NCBI GenBank assembly: GCA_003344405.1
Contig: NOWV01000015.1
Location: 496,001 to 560,000, forward strand
DNA: 64,000 bases
Origin: Trichoplax sp. H2
Lineage: Eukaryota > Placozoa > Uniplacotomia > Trichoplacea
Reading direction: 5' to 3'
In this document: positions 26,351 to 40,500 of the stretch, one piece after another
How positions within the stretch are numbered: position 1 is the stretch's first letter
How the letters are laid out: every line of letters starts with the position of its first letter
Notes under the pieces: generated by a model
What the model was told of the DNA's origin: nothing
The model's input: only the letters and a program-made list of their open reading frames with translations
Database searches by the model: none
Made by a program: the position numbers and the translations under genes

Positions 26351-26907
26351 CACATAATGGTATAAAAGAATTTCTATTTTGGCCACGGACAAGTTTTTAG
26401 CCCAAGCGTTCCTTAATTGCAGCAGTTATGCAAAGATCTTCGAGGTACTTTGCGGTGGTCTCTGCGGCGGTTCTCTGCTCAAGTCTTCGCATGTGAATGG
26501 AGAGAGAGAGAGAGTCTTTATAAATGGAGTAAAAACGCAACCCGAACCCGATCAAATTGTTGATTTTCTAACCCGAAATGAGTGTAATCGCTGTACAGTA
26601 CTTGCAGTATACTTGTATACCGTACCGGTACTGCACAGTAAAAGATAACGGTATTCAACCGGCGGTTAACAACATAGGTAGGAAGAGGTTCCATGCCGAC
26701 GGCTTTCATGAATTCCTCTTTTACCTTTATGCTTTCATACCTACCAATACTGAAATCCCTTGATGAGGTAGACACTCATCGGTAGAATACATGTTAGCCA
26801 TCGAAATCGGTTCAATTAAAATGCGGCGGAAAAGGGTCAATACTTGACGAGAAAAGTGAAATGATGTTTTAGCCCTAACTTTACAATTTGTTTTTTATCA
26901 TCACGTC
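26351..26907. repeat. Right copy of a gap-flanking duplication
   Basis: Counterpart of 25891-26330. It differs by an extra GA-dinucleotide repeat unit block (GAGAGAGAGAGAG near 26500) and by a longer central segment (about 26595-26750) that begins in a GTACAGTAC-type tract. No gene is recognised in either copy. Confidence 0.8.
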
Positions 26908-27912
26908 ATGAGAAATACTTTAACAAATTGACAAAATAGATTATGGCATGTTAAGGAGAAAATTGGCAGCGACAAGATGTCTACAATTACAAATTTTGCA
27001 GTTTCATAATATGAAAATTAGTTTACAACTTGCCGTCACTCAGTGATGACTATGATAACACATGGTGCCAGGTGATGAAATAATAAAAGTTTTACGCTTT
27101 TGCAATCCATATTTAGAATACTTAAAAAATAGTAGAGTAATCCATATGTATCTAGTAACGTACCGACAAGAAAAATAGAAGAGCTCCAAATAGTTCATCT
27201 ACAGTATCATAAAGTGCAATATTTTAGAAAAAACGGAGCAGGTCTTTACCAGCTTCGATTATATAATTTATTTACAAGGAAAATAGAAAAATTTCAAATA
27301 CACAGATCATTTTTTATAATGTTACAGTACAATATCAGAGAGAAAAGACACAAAGTTCAACTACACCTTTAAGCAGATCTTTAGCTGCTTGAATTATAAT
27401 TTACAACGATAAATACAATAGAAAGGTTCGAAACAGCTCACCTAGAATTAATTAATTATATACGCGTACTGTAATAAGTATTTGCAACATAAAGGCCAGC
27501 AACACCCTATAGGAGGTGTTATAGCCTGCTTGAATAATAAACTGACAAGAAAATTGGGAAAGTTCGTCACAATTGATCGATTATAATGAGGTAGCTGTAA
27601 TCTGAAGACCAGAAACATCCTGAAAGAGGGTCTTTAACCTGCTGTAATGGATAGTCTTGATCATTCAGTAAATAGCTTGAGTTACTCTAGTCATGGCAAC
27701 AACAAATACTACAGTACATTTCACAGGTGATGCATGGCCGAAATAAATTTCCAACTTTAGCAGGATTATTCCTTACATAGCATATAAACAATTAACCATT
27801 GCAGCTTAGAGTTAAGCTTATGCAATGAAATAGTGGAAGTGGTGACGAAATGAATTTTCAGAACCTATTCGTATTCTCATTTCAATAAGGATTCCTCTGA
27901 AAGTTTCCAAAG
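26908..27912. repeat. Spacer with diverged ~125-bp tandem repeat (about 27130-27650)
   Basis: About four units share GGTCTTTA[AG]C[CT][TA]GCTT[GC]AATTATAA, then GACAAGAAAATAGAA and AGTTC[AG]TC blocks. The clearest starts are near 27240, 27370, 27515 and 27625. The remainder is A+T-rich and featureless, leading to the 3' end of the TPR gene. Confidence 0.55.
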
Positions 27913-30421
27913 CTATCCATGATTGGCAATAGGAGTAGGGATAGGATTCACCGATTTCCTAGTCATTTCTGACTTCATTTCCATTAATGAAGCACACTTT
28001 TCAATGCCTGAATGAATTGTTTGATGCATAACATAAGATTGAGGATAAATTGACACGGAAAGCTTTCCGGCTGCTTGATACATTTTATGGCTTAATTCTA
28101 AATGTTGAATTGAGTCTAAATTGTCCTCTTTTGCCAACCAGTAATGTAGCGCTGCAATTTGACTTGTTATATACAGTTCTAAATGACTGCTACTCCATGA
28201 TGAACATTGAACAGCACCAATAATCATGTAATAAAGTTGCAATGCACGATCATAATGGCTAGCAGCGGTTGCGATCAATGCCTGTCGTTGCCATTGATTT
28301 AAATGTTCCAAACGTTTGCTTTCCTCTAAAAAATCCTAAAAATTTGTAAATTAGACCTATGAAATATTTTCAAAACAGTAGAAATACGGTAGTTTATAAT
28401 TACTCTCAATCTCGTTAAATATTTGTAGAGTATATTATAGTGTTGCCCTTTTCTGTCATTCACTGATGTTTCTTTATATCTTTTACTAGCATCAATTCAT
28501 TATCATGCATCATACTAACCCAATTATTGCCATCGTAGATGTTAAATCCTATTTCATGGGATAAATGATCGTCAGCCTTAAATAAGAGAATATATAAAAA
28601 TTATCGTAACCCATTTCAGCTCCTACCATCACCAAATAATATAAGGGAATATCGTAATAAAGTATCAAGTAACTGGGCTCAACTTAAGACATTTCGGTAC
28701 AATTCAAACTTGATTAATCTATACCTCTAATACGTTGTTGCTACTAGATATAATTGCCTCTGATAGTGCCAATAAATCCAATGATTCCTAACGTGATGAA
28801 TGTCACAGAAAAAAATAAAACTGAAATTATTTTTCGTTCGAAATTTTGTATTCATAACTTTGGTAAGAAGTTAAATTTACCAATTTCAGATGAAAGACTT
28901 CACAGGTCAGGAAATGGATATCAACCTCTATAAAAAGGGTAGAAATGAATGTTTTGAAATAAATATCTTATTCAGATTTTCTACAAGTATGACTACTGTA
29001 CTAAGCGAGTTAGGAATCGAAGGTAATCTCTACCGCTTACAGTATACTTAAAGTATAGTTTGATTATGAAATAGAAGATAATCGCTAACGTTAACGCCTT
29101 CACCTAAACTAGATTAAAGTATAACTAGATTTATGGAATGAAAGATAATCTCTAAGGTTAACATTGTCGCTTAAACTATATTTAAAGTATAACTTGATGC
29201 ATGGAATAGAGGTAATCTCTAACGTTAATGTTTTCGCCTAAAGTATATTCAAAGTATAACTTGATGTATCGGCTACTAGTTCAATAAGAATCATTTCAGT
29301 GATATCAACAAAGTCGACTTGACAGAGTCTTACTAGTTAATGTTTGGGTATTTTAATGAGTACTAATGTTATACTTAAAGATCTAGTTCAATTTCTGTGG
29401 GTACATAGAGCAGGAATAGAAAGTTTAGGATCTTTGCACAGGCAATGAATTTAGCGTCATAATCGCTACATTATACTGATTCATAAGAAGAATAGCACTG
29501 GATGAATATTATATAATGTTCATAAAAAACAATTTTATTTTCCATTGTATTTGAAGCAAGAGCTACTCTGTATTGACTGAGAAAATCAATTTTGTTTCTT
29601 CTTTGCAATTTTTTTGAATAACGCAGATTAAATGTTTGGCTTATGAACCATTTCATTCTTTTCATATTAGCAATCTTACCTGTTGTAGCTATTTCTATAC
29701 AAGAATGATTAATAGATGATAACAAGGTTAATATAAAATAGCCATATTCGCTAGCAATTTGGCTAGAACACTTTCTACTCGCCATTACGGCCCCATGAAT
29801 CAAACTTATGGCAAATTCATTATCATCATCCACTTCTTGACTATAATTTAATAAAATTTCTAAAGATTCCTTAAAGAATAATAACGATTCACAACGATCC
29901 ATAGACGCAACGGATTCTCCTACTAGGTAGTATGCCATCGCCATAAGGAGGTTATCGTTGTTATAATGCTCTGTGCATACTTTTAGTACCTGATAGTGAG
30001 ACCAAAGCGATTCTTCAATTAAACCTAGTATTAATTGCAATTTTCCAATAGCACAGTAAATATCAAGAACACGTCGATGAGAACGCCCATAGCCTTTGAT
30101 ACTAAGTGATAAAACTTTGTTATAGTAACAGAGACATTGATCGTATAATTCTTGTTCCTCGTATTGATTAGCTTTCATAACGAGATCATCAATTTCCTGA
30201 GCTAGACTGGGATGGATCTTTCTATCTCCATCTTGGTTACATTTTGGCTCTTTTGGCCATAATGGTATAGTCGTATTTTCATCTTGTTGTGAGGATTGTG
30301 GCCGCTCTATTTCATTAGAATGAGATGATGCAAATGGATCATCTTGTGTTGGCTCTTGGATATGATTTTGGTTATCATGGATTGAAAGTCGATTCAAATC
30401 AATAATACAAGAAGCGTTCAT
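27913..30421 (-). CDS. Unidentified TPR-repeat protein
   Basis: Five exons join in phase: 29680-30421, 28881-28927, 28725-28787, 28520-28576 and 27913-28335, for about 443 residues. The start ATG (30421) is preceded in frame by TAA three codons upstream. Residues 1-75 are disordered and Gln/Asn/Ser-rich. From about residue 80 the sequence forms consecutive helical pairs of TPR type, for example ALYDQC-like YYNKVLSLSIKGYGRSHRRV and IGKLQLILGLIEESLWSHYQ. A second helical block in the last exon includes YDRALQLYYMI and ALHYWLAKEDN. Such proteins act as scaffolds. I cannot assign a family (kinesin-light-chain-like or TTC-type are both possible). Intron 1 contains a ~68-bp tandem array. Confidence 0.7.
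29010..29275. repeat. ~68-bp tandem repeat in intron 1 of the TPR gene
   Basis: Four units start near 29012, 29068, 29136 and 29204. Each has GGAAT[AG]GA[AG]GATAATCTCTAACG, then TTAAC or TTAATG, CGCCTAAA and AAAGTATAACTTGAT. It lies wholly inside an intron. Confidence 0.75.
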
Positions 30422-33400
30422 ATTCAAGTCTTAAAAGTTAGTGCTAATTGTAAAATATGGTGTCTCAATGACTCATCGATCATGAAGCCATTTTGATTGG
30501 ATTTAACAAATAAGGTTTTACAGAAGATTTTAGACTTTAGCTACTAGAGTTCTACATTGTAAAATTGGCATCATTTAATAGACAATAGTACGACGCATAG
30601 CTTGTAGCCCATTCGTTATTCTAGGCCAATCTTAATAGTTTGATGATTGCTGCTATCAGCATGAATTTTACGTAGAATTAATCCGTTAAAACTACCACGG
30701 TTAATGTTGCTAATTAATAAATAAAATAGTTTTAGCCTTGAATATTGATGAGTAAAGAAACTGATTGGATTGGCTGCTTGAAAGTCTGCATTGTTCTTCA
30801 TGGCCTTGTGGATGTTGACGTAGCGATTTCAATTGTCTATGGCAGTATTGATTAAATCAATCTATCTTTTCAATCGCTAGTCTTAGTCTATTATAACTAG
30901 ATTAGAGTGGATACATGATATTTTATTCTTGGGGTGGCTTATCGCAAACAATCGGGTTAGTGCAAAGGCGAAGAGTAGATACCCTCCTTTGTAGCGATGA
31001 CTATCAAGATTAGTTATCCTTGCAGGTTTAGATTCGCTTGATTGATCTATGCTGTTACAGCATGCAATAGAGAAATGAACCACATCATGTGGATTCCAGT
31101 TAGTTTCAATAGATGTGTAAAACTTTAATTAATGTTATCAAAGTGCAAGAATACAAAAAAACAAGGAAACAATAATATAATAATCAAGCTCTGAGCTCTT
31201 TCTAGTAAATAAAGATCTTATAATTACCTGCCGACTTCCGCTTGCGGAGATGAACCAAAGCAAATAACTAAAAGAAGCAGATAATGGCTTGTATCGTAGA
31301 ACTATTTTAATTGTTGTCTCATTGCACTTCTGCAGTAGTAGTATACGTAATGTGCCGTAGATAATGAAAAAAGAGTTAATCATGAAAAAGGAAAAGTCCC
31401 TATCTAATAATTATAATTTATCATGTCACTGAATATAGCTACCGTCGGCTTAATGAAAGGGTGATCAATTTCATTTCTTATTCTATCGATGATATGAGGA
31501 CGAGTTTATCATTGCCATCTTGATCGATATCCGTTGCTTTCATCCATTTGATTCCTGTTTTCTTACTTCATGTGGCATGATCGGTTTAATATGAACATTT
31601 TATTTGAGTATTAGGCATAATTTAAATATTGTTAGAATATATGACACTTAACTTTATAGTAGGGTAGAAAGAAGTATTGAAGTCGTAGTCAAGCTATCTT
31701 TATTATTTTTATTTTTTATTGCATTAACATCTATAAAATTGATTTACCGTAGTTCAATGTAGGCAATCATTTTTAAATTCTATTGATAGCATTGAGTAAG
31801 GATTTTAAGTCATGAGGAAGAACTGCAAGATCATTCTCTAAAAATAATATAGTGGTTCTGTAACCTCTTGAATAGGCCATTGGTGGCTTTAACGATCCTG
31901 TTCTCAACTTATCGTACATACATTTACTGTAGATCATGTTTAAGACTACAGTACCTTAATTTTAATTTATCTTTACACAAGGAAACCTCTCTATCCGGCA
32001 GTACATTATGGCAAGTATTTGCACTTTTCAGTGCAAATGACGTATTGAACTTGCTATAATACAGTATGTTATGTATTTTGGAAACGATCCAAAACTGTCG
32101 TAGACTTGTCGCTAGCACAGTCGGTAGTCAATGGCATGACTAGTCATGAATAGCTAGCTAGACCGTCTACTATACCTAAAACAGGTGTACAATATTACTT
32201 GTGAGTCTGCCATCAGTGAAGATTTGATCTAGTTATTCACAGACTGAGTTGGAGTCGAATTAATCCGATTCACTAATTTAATCTACTGTCATTTCTTCCT
32301 CTCGATTGTGCTGGCTGCAAGAAATAGACTGCAACCTGTGCCATGTATTGATCAGGATTGTATAAAAAATGGATATTAGTGAATGCAAAGTGAGATTATA
32401 CTTTGCTGCCATTTTAATAATTGGTATTCGCATTATGTACGGACTCAGTTTCATAACTCAGGATTGCCAACGCTCACCGCAAACCATACCATATTCACTC
32501 AGTATCGCTCTAGATTCTACACATCCCGTACACTGATGAGAAGTTGATTTACTTGTACGCTATTAAAGATGCTGTTAAGCCTTAATACAGAACCGTCATG
32601 GATACAGAAAGCAGTGAACAATAGGGTTGTAGACTGCTTTTGAAAGTATCAATTGCGGATAGATAGGGGATCGGCCATAATAAAAGCTCAAAGTGGGATA
32701 ATGGTGAAATCGTATTTCAATGCTATGCCCCTTTTGCGGCCAAGGGTAATCGAGACGTAGAGTTGAAAACACAACTTATCAACATCTGCATGCGCTGCTT
32801 CGAACGATATGAATTTCATCTTGAACATCAGCATGACAGGCATTCTAATCGAGCCTTTTAGTGCGAACGAAATGAATGAAATGCATCCATTCTGTACTGA
32901 ATGATGGTGCTCGCTGCAACCCATTCCTTCATGCTGGTCAGTATGATTTAAGGTATCGCTCGAACACTCCTTTATTGCCGGTCAACATTAATTTGGGCTT
33001 CGAGGATTGTACATAACGATTTTATCGGAGCTTGACAACAGGGACTATAGCACAAAAAGCTAGAGAAAGAAAAAGAGAGATGGGGAAAATATATTCTTGA
33101 GTCTGAATTCTTGAGTCTGATAGAAATGACGATGCCGAATCATTTGACTACCTACAGTACAAGACAGTAAGTGAGAACAGTATTACTGTACAGTACAGTA
33201 CAGTATATGATACAGTACATAGTCTATACCGTTATCTGTCCGTAAGCATAAACTATGCTCTACATACTGTAGTATGCTTAGTATGCTAGTATGCTCACTT
33301 GCTCAGTATGCTGTACGGTTACTTTACACTGTATACTACACGGAATGCAGTCAAGGACTACTTGTACAGTACAGTACTAACTGAGCACAGTATTTATCTT

Positions 33401-34528
33401 ACTATAGTGAAAACTGAACAGTACTGTATATGATTCGAAGTCTATACAGTTGTCTGTCTGTAAACTTGGACAATGCTCAGTATGCTCACTATGCTGTATG
33501 GTTATACTGTAGTAGTGTACTGTATACTAGCTAACTACAATGAGTGTATACTGTACCTGTACAGTATACCAGTGTACTGCATTAAAACCAAACCTGGCTC
33601 CGCTTTGGGGTGATCGTGTTTAATAGAGTGTACCGTTACAGAGATACGATTTAATGGAAATGACCACCAAAATAGCCGTACTTCGTATTTTACTAAGATA
33701 ATATTCCTGTCTTCCGTTTTGGTAGTCCCTATGGGCATGGACTGGTAGAAATAAATACTGGAATCCATTTCTAGAAGTCCATACTACAAATACATGTACT
33801 ATGGACTACTGAAAATACTACTAACTATAAGTATTGCGTATTTACATGGAGTAACAGTACTGTACTAGAAGACAGCGTAGTAGTCTACGCAAGTCCAATG
33901 CGCATGATGGACTGTATTGATTTGGGTAGTACTGGGCACACTCGAAATCTTGCTACGATACGGTTGGTAACGTTGCAGTGTTGCTTTACTATAGGCCACT
34001 TAATTGTACTGTACAATACAACAGTCAAGTTGACACTGTCCACGCGTTAACTGATCAATCTTCCATTTCACCTTTAAGGTAGAGGCCTGCAGCGTTTCCA
34101 AGGTAATCCAAGCGATTCTATCCATTGCCATTCTACTTGCTATTCGTCATTGACTTGTTGGGACGAAGTTGTCTAAGCTGCAATAGCACAGCAGTATTTT
34201 TAATCCTGTACTCGTAGAGATAGTTTTAGATAGTACACGTGTGAGCTATCTGTTATCACCCAGCGAGCTGGTGGATTGGACCTATTTCGTGATTCAGCCT
34301 GCAGTAGAATCTATTGCAGATTTGCATTGAAATATCAGCTCATTTCAGCGATTCAATACTGATTTCTCAACGTGATTTAAAGACTTCCATTCAATTTATA
34401 GCGGTACTGGGTTAAAATCCGACATTTATTCTTTTGCTGTTGCTACCTGTTGTCCAATTCCCTGCTAATTACTATATTATCGACAAGATTGTGCACGTCA
34501 CAAGCAATCGATGAAGTAAGTGATCCAA
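30422..34528. other. Spacer between divergent TPR and PDCD11 genes, including palindromic tracts
   Basis: About 4.1 kb between two gene starts, so both promoters should lie here. No convincing exon was found; open frames such as 32688-32924 lack recognisable features. The region 33170-33560 is dominated by ACTGT/ACAGT pentamer palindromes and contains a diverged duplication: ATATGAT[AT]C..AGTCTATACxGTT.TCTGTC and CAGTATGCT[CG]AC blocks occur near 33205-33315 and again near 33425-33510. Confidence 0.5.
33170..33560. repeat. Pentamer palindrome tract with internal ~220-bp duplication
   Basis: Dense GTACAGTAC/GTACTGTAC motifs are interleaved with TATGCT repeats. Two diverged copies of an ~120-bp segment, offset by about 220 bp, are visible by their shared CTATAC, CTGTC and GTAAxCxT blocks followed by AGTATGCTCAC. 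Confidence 0.65.
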
Positions 34529-37500
34529 ATGGCACAAGTAGATTTTCCTCGTGGAGGGTCGAACGTTTTGTCCCCGTTGGAGGTACAAAATGCCAAACGT
34601 AAAGCTGAAGATGATGCCCTATTTAAGGTATAAATTCAATAGCAGCATCATAGTGATATCGATAGAGACGGAATACTTCAGTAGAAAAGCTGTGGATAAC
34701 ATAGAACGAATTGCCCTGTCGAGCTCAGACTACCAACCAAAATACTTACATCGAGTTCATGCATGTGCTTATACTTGCAATACACGTATCTCAGATACCA
34801 TAATGAATGGAATAGGATTAGTCAATTGAATTTGGTAGTATCAGACAGCTGATCAGAAGGTGCAGTGAAGTCAAATTGTTGAGCTCGACTAGGTTCAATG
34901 CAAGAATGTTGCATCAGCCATGATAGTGCAAGCTTATCATTTCTCTACCGTTGATACTTTCAACAACTGCAAGTCAGTTCGCAGGACAATAGCTGATATA
35001 AGATAAAAAGTAGATCAGAATTTGCAACAGTTTCTTCATGCAACTAATGTTTAATGTTATGATATCTACTACAGACTACTCCTAGTACGCCGCTGAAGAA
35101 AGCGAAAAAGATAAAATCCAATACTCCAGCTACAGCGAAAGGCAAAGACATGCCTAGTACTGATAAAGATGAAGTCAGCGTAGATGCTATCACCATATCG
35201 GTATGTTAAAAAATATATGTCTCTATCCAGTTAGAATGGATATACTTTTATTATAACTCGTCAGCTTATTGACATTTTAGATTGTAAATCATCGTAGCAG
35301 CTTTTGAATTGATGTACAAGATTGATGTATTAGGTAATACCTTTTTTTAGATGTACAAAAAGGGGGTGTCTGTCCTTGGCATTGTCAAAGAAATTAATCC
35401 AGTTGACATTACAGTCTCCCTTCCTGGCTTATTAACCGGCTACATCCACATAACACAAATGTCAAGTCAAATGACGCAATTATTAACAAGGCAGCTAAAA
35501 TCTACTGAATTAGATGGAGAGGTGGGTTTACTCATATACAAGATAAGCAACTTTCGGATATTCATGTCTTTTATTTTGACGACAATTTGAGATTGGGATT
35601 TCTCTCTTACGATACTTGTACACATGCTAGCAATTTTTAAGTACCTTAAGCAATAGGCTGATAATAGAAGTTTTCTTAACCGCTGTATAATGTTATCATA
35701 AATATGTGTAGTCTGAAAATGATCTTATAGTACACGTTTCGATTGCATTGATAGGATGGTGTAACACAATTGGACTTGAATTCTTTCTTTCGAATTGGAG
35801 ACATGCTTCGTTGCGTGGTTGATGAAGTCGAATTGACCAAGAGTAAGCATAAACGTATCAAACTAGCAATAGATCCTAAGATACTCAATGCTAAATTCAA
35901 AGCCAACAGAATTCAAACAGGAATGGTAAGTCACTTTTGAAAGTAATAATCACGCCATGCCTTAGATTATAATCCATATTGAGCCTTAAATTATCTCGGA
36001 TGATAACAGACTTTATCCGGATATATTGAAAGTGTTGAAGATCATGGGTATATTGTATCTTTTGAAATTGAGAACCTAGTCGGGTTCCTATCACAACAAG
36101 AAGGTCTGGACTATGCAAAATCAAGAGAGTTAGGTATGCAGTAGGCTTGTTAACGTGCAACTAGTTTTCAAACCAACACGATACATGAAATGCCTATTGT
36201 CTACGTACCATTGCAGAGGATCTACCGGTGGGGCTACCAGTGAATTGCGTTATTCAAAAGGTGAAAGATCAAGGACGAATGGTTACCGTTGGCGTGTCTA
36301 GCAGCAAAGTTCTGAAAGCCAAGGTTAATGCTGTGTAACTAATATAAATATTTATGTAATGTCAGGATTATTGAATCAGTCATGTACGTATCGATATTGA
36401 TATCAAAAACTGTAATAAATGAAGGCTCATGAAGGGATGAGATTTAGCTATGATACCTTACAAGCCGGATTATACATAAATGGGACTATTGCAAAGGTAT
36501 ATTCAAAGTGTTGACATGTCATAGATGGATAGTTCAAATTGGATCGCAATGTAATCTGTTTTGTTTATCAAAATATTAGATTAGTACCAAAGGAGCACAA
36601 CTTTCCTTTTTGGGTGGTTTTCGCGGAAGCGTAACTGCTGACCACCTAAATCAAAATCAATCTCTGCAAGAGCGATCGAAAGTGAGCTAATTTTCAGTTA
36701 ACATAGGTATCTGCGTATTAAAATTAAAATTTAAACTAAAATAATTGCTTTTATACATTAAATAAGGTGGTTGCAAGAATTATATATGTGGATCGCAAAT
36801 CAAAGAAAATAGCTTTATCTTTACTAAACATTACTGTCAATGGGCAAATGGATATTTCTCAGGTAGAAATTGGCCAAATAATTGAAGACGCAGTTGTTCT
36901 TCGCGTTGACAAAGGCGTTGGTTTACTCCTTCAACTGGGTGATAACTTGAAAGGATATGTTCATGTATGTTTAAATCTAGCATTTGTATTGCATACGCAT
37001 ACAAATGCATAGGATTCATGCTTTCTTCATTTTCATTGTAGATATCGCGCGCTTCCGATAAGCATATTGATAAGTTTGGAAAACAACACAGAGCAGGATC
37101 GAAACATAGGTTCATTCACAATTAACTAGTTAAATTGGCTTGCTTTCATGCAGATGTTATCCTTTGTATTCGTAATGTTCTTAACTTTGCTCCTAGGTGT
37201 CGCGTTATAGCAAATAGTTTAATCGATGAATTAGCAATTATTACAATGCAACAGTAAGCATTTCTTTGGTAAACTGCGGCTATTTCCAGTTATTCGCCAT
37301 CGATATTAATTTATTTGTCATTTTTTCAAGATCCGTTTTGGAGCAGCAATTTATAAGTTACAAAGATATCAAGCCGGGTACACTAGTTATGGTACAGTAT
37401 TATAATGAATAAATTTGATTAACTTATAAAAAATGCAATCGAGGTATATGTAAACACAGCACAAACACACATACTCTATTTATTACGGCAGGGTAAAATT

Positions 37501-40500
37501 ATCTCGTTAGAAGATTTTGGTATTTTGGTACAAGTTACAGACCATATTAAAGCACTATGTCCTAGATTACATATGTCTGATATAACTTTAAAACATCCTG
37601 AAAAAAAATTTAAGGAGGGAAATAAAATCAAGTGTAGAGTACGTGATGGATATTAACTTTTCATCCTCGATTTCGACTTACTATAATTTATCAGCAGTAA
37701 CTATTATTTAATTTCATTCGACTTCTTAGGTACTAACGGTAGATGCCAGAAGAAGAAGACTTATCCTGACGCACAAAAAGTCGATGGTTCATTCCTCACA
37801 TGTTGTTATTACGTCATACGAAGAGGCTCAAGAAAATGTTACTGCTCACGGCTTTATAAGCTCTGTCAGAAGTAATGGGTGCTTTATCACATTTTACAAT
37901 AACGTTCGTGGATTTGTCCATAAAAAATACTTAAGGTTGTTATTCTATGGATGGATCATTCTGTCGTCGTAGTTAGCGCTAGCTTTAGCACAACTGGACC
38001 TCCAGTTTCATGGCTTATTCCACATTTCATACTTGTAATTTCTGTCTTTCATATTTAGCACTCAATATATAGAAAATCCAGAAACGGTTTTCTTTGTTGG
38101 CCAAGTAGTTCTAACTTACATTGTATCCGTTGATGCTGTCAATAAGAAACTTAGTCTGTCACTTAAGGTACAGCTGATGAATTTATGTACCATATTCATA
38201 ACTTATAATATTATATAACGTAATTTTGTCATGTTTATGTTAGCCGCCAGCCCTGACTACCAGTACTTCATCAAACTTAAAATTTAACCAGTCCAAGGTA
38301 CCTGAATTTCGATGATTACGATAATGCAAGTTTGATTTACTGCTTGTACATTTACAATAGTAATATAGCATTATTTTCGTAATTTAGGTTGTAGATGTCG
38401 ATCTGTTTCGGGCTACCGCTGAAGGACTGGACGTACTAATGCAGCCATCCGGTTTGGCAGCCAGTGTACCTGTACATCACTTATCAGATTTTCATTCAAA
38501 TTCCCGAGCTCTTGTTAATTATTTTACGTCTCAGCAAAGTGTAAATAAGGATGTAAATACTAGGTTTCTAAAGCAGCTAGTGACCGTTGGGAAAACGAAG
38601 AGTTCTGTTGTAAGTATAAGTTTACAACCGCTATCGTTAGCTCTAATTAAGCGATAAGTATGATACGCACGAATGTGACGCTGATTAGATAAATTACTCT
38701 GTATCAAATGGCGAAAGTAACGATCGATACTGTAATTATTGGACTGAATTTTAACTATTGTTATCGTATTGAATGCAATAGATTGCATCCAGAAAACAGT
38801 CACTTGTTGATGCTGTTCAAAATAAAGGTGTATTGCAAAACTTTGACCAGTTAAAGGTTGGTAGGCTGTAATACGTCGACTGTACTCTACAGTATTTTTA
38901 AATACGAGTTGACAAGTCCAAGTACCGGGAATGTTCTTTCTTCATGTTTCTAAATTCGCTAGATACTGATCTTAGTAAATTAAACAGGTTGGTCTAATTA
39001 TGAATGGATTCATTAAATTAACCATGGATTATGGGTGTTTCGTTGAATTCCCTAATGGCCTTGTAGGCTTAGCTCCAATTGGGGTAATGCTACAGAAATT
39101 AATTTAAAATGTAAAATGTTTTGGTGGAGGATGTTTATTAATTTGCTAATCCTTTCAATACCAGCTACTTTCAGATGGTTTTGTCGACGATATCTCTTCA
39201 TATTATTCAGTTGGAGACTCTGTTATAGCCAAAGTAAAAAAATTTTTAAATACAATAATTTTATACCAACTTTCGATACTGCATGTTATTAAAAGCACTC
39301 GTTCTTTATTCTCCATGAAAAGGTGACAGATATTGAACATGAGCGCAAGCGATTTTTGGTCAGTTTACGACTCTCAGATTATCTAAAAAGCGTTGGAAAA
39401 GATGATGCTAAGATGAACACTTTAAGGATATTCGATCAATATTTAAATGAAAGGAATACTATTATTGAAGCTATGAAGTGTGTATACGGTATGTATAATT
39501 AATGGACTTGTAAATAACTAAAATTATAATTTAAGTTGAACTATTGAAAAACTGTTTAGAATATCTGTAGTAATTATTCAGCACTCATTTATATTTTGAA
39601 TAATCAATCAAGAATTTCCACCTACTGGAATACTTATTGGAGAACTCGTGACGGGCATGGTAGGCACTTTACATGCAGCTATCATTATTATATCGAAAAT
39701 TTTTAAATCATACTGTCTCTTTGATACAGATTGAAGCCATTGATGGAAATCGTGTTACGTTGCTTTTAAAGAAAGGACAGAAAGCGGTTTCTACAATCAG
39801 TTTCGGTAAGTTTATCGTAGTAACATCATGATTATAATTTTTCAACATATTCAGTAATATTTGACTACGGATATTTTTTTACAGATAACGCCGATTTGAA
39901 AGAAAACAGTTCAGTTTCTGCACGAGTTATCGACTTTGATTTGGAAACAAGAACAGTTGTCGTATCATTGCACCCTGATATGGTCAGTTATAGTACCAAG
40001 CAGTTTCACAAAATGCAAAAGCAGGTACTTATTTTTAAATATTATAAATTAATAAGGACTTCAGGGTGGATACTTTTTCCGAAGCTTTGAGGATAGGATG
40101 GGAAATGTTAAGGTGATGTTCAAAATATTTTCTATTTATAGATTAAAGTCCAAACCAATACGGAAGCAATTATCGAATTGGTTACTTGCGATCACATAGT
40201 TTGCAGGCTGCCTAATTATAGGAACATCCTCGCTGTTGCTCCTTCAAGTCAGGTTAGACAGTATTATTTACCTTATCATGCGAAAATCTTATTTCAATTG
40301 ACTATTTTGGAATTTTGTAGTTCTGGAATAATGTAAAAAGTGCACACCGAAGATATTCAATTGGTAATCGATTTACGGCGCACGTAGAGCGGTAATTAGT
40401 AGTTAATTGTTATATGAATATTTTGTCCGTTATGGTTTCATAATATAGCTTATACGTATACTCGTAGAATAAACTAACAACTAAACCGCTTTTGCTGACA

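Noticed and set aside
26518-26775. Minus-strand frame vaguely recalling the first exon of a fatty-acid-binding protein (EEFMKAVGM)
   Set aside because: It starts at GTG directly after an in-frame TGA, the similarity is a few residues, the other copy of the duplication lacks it, and no further exons are found.
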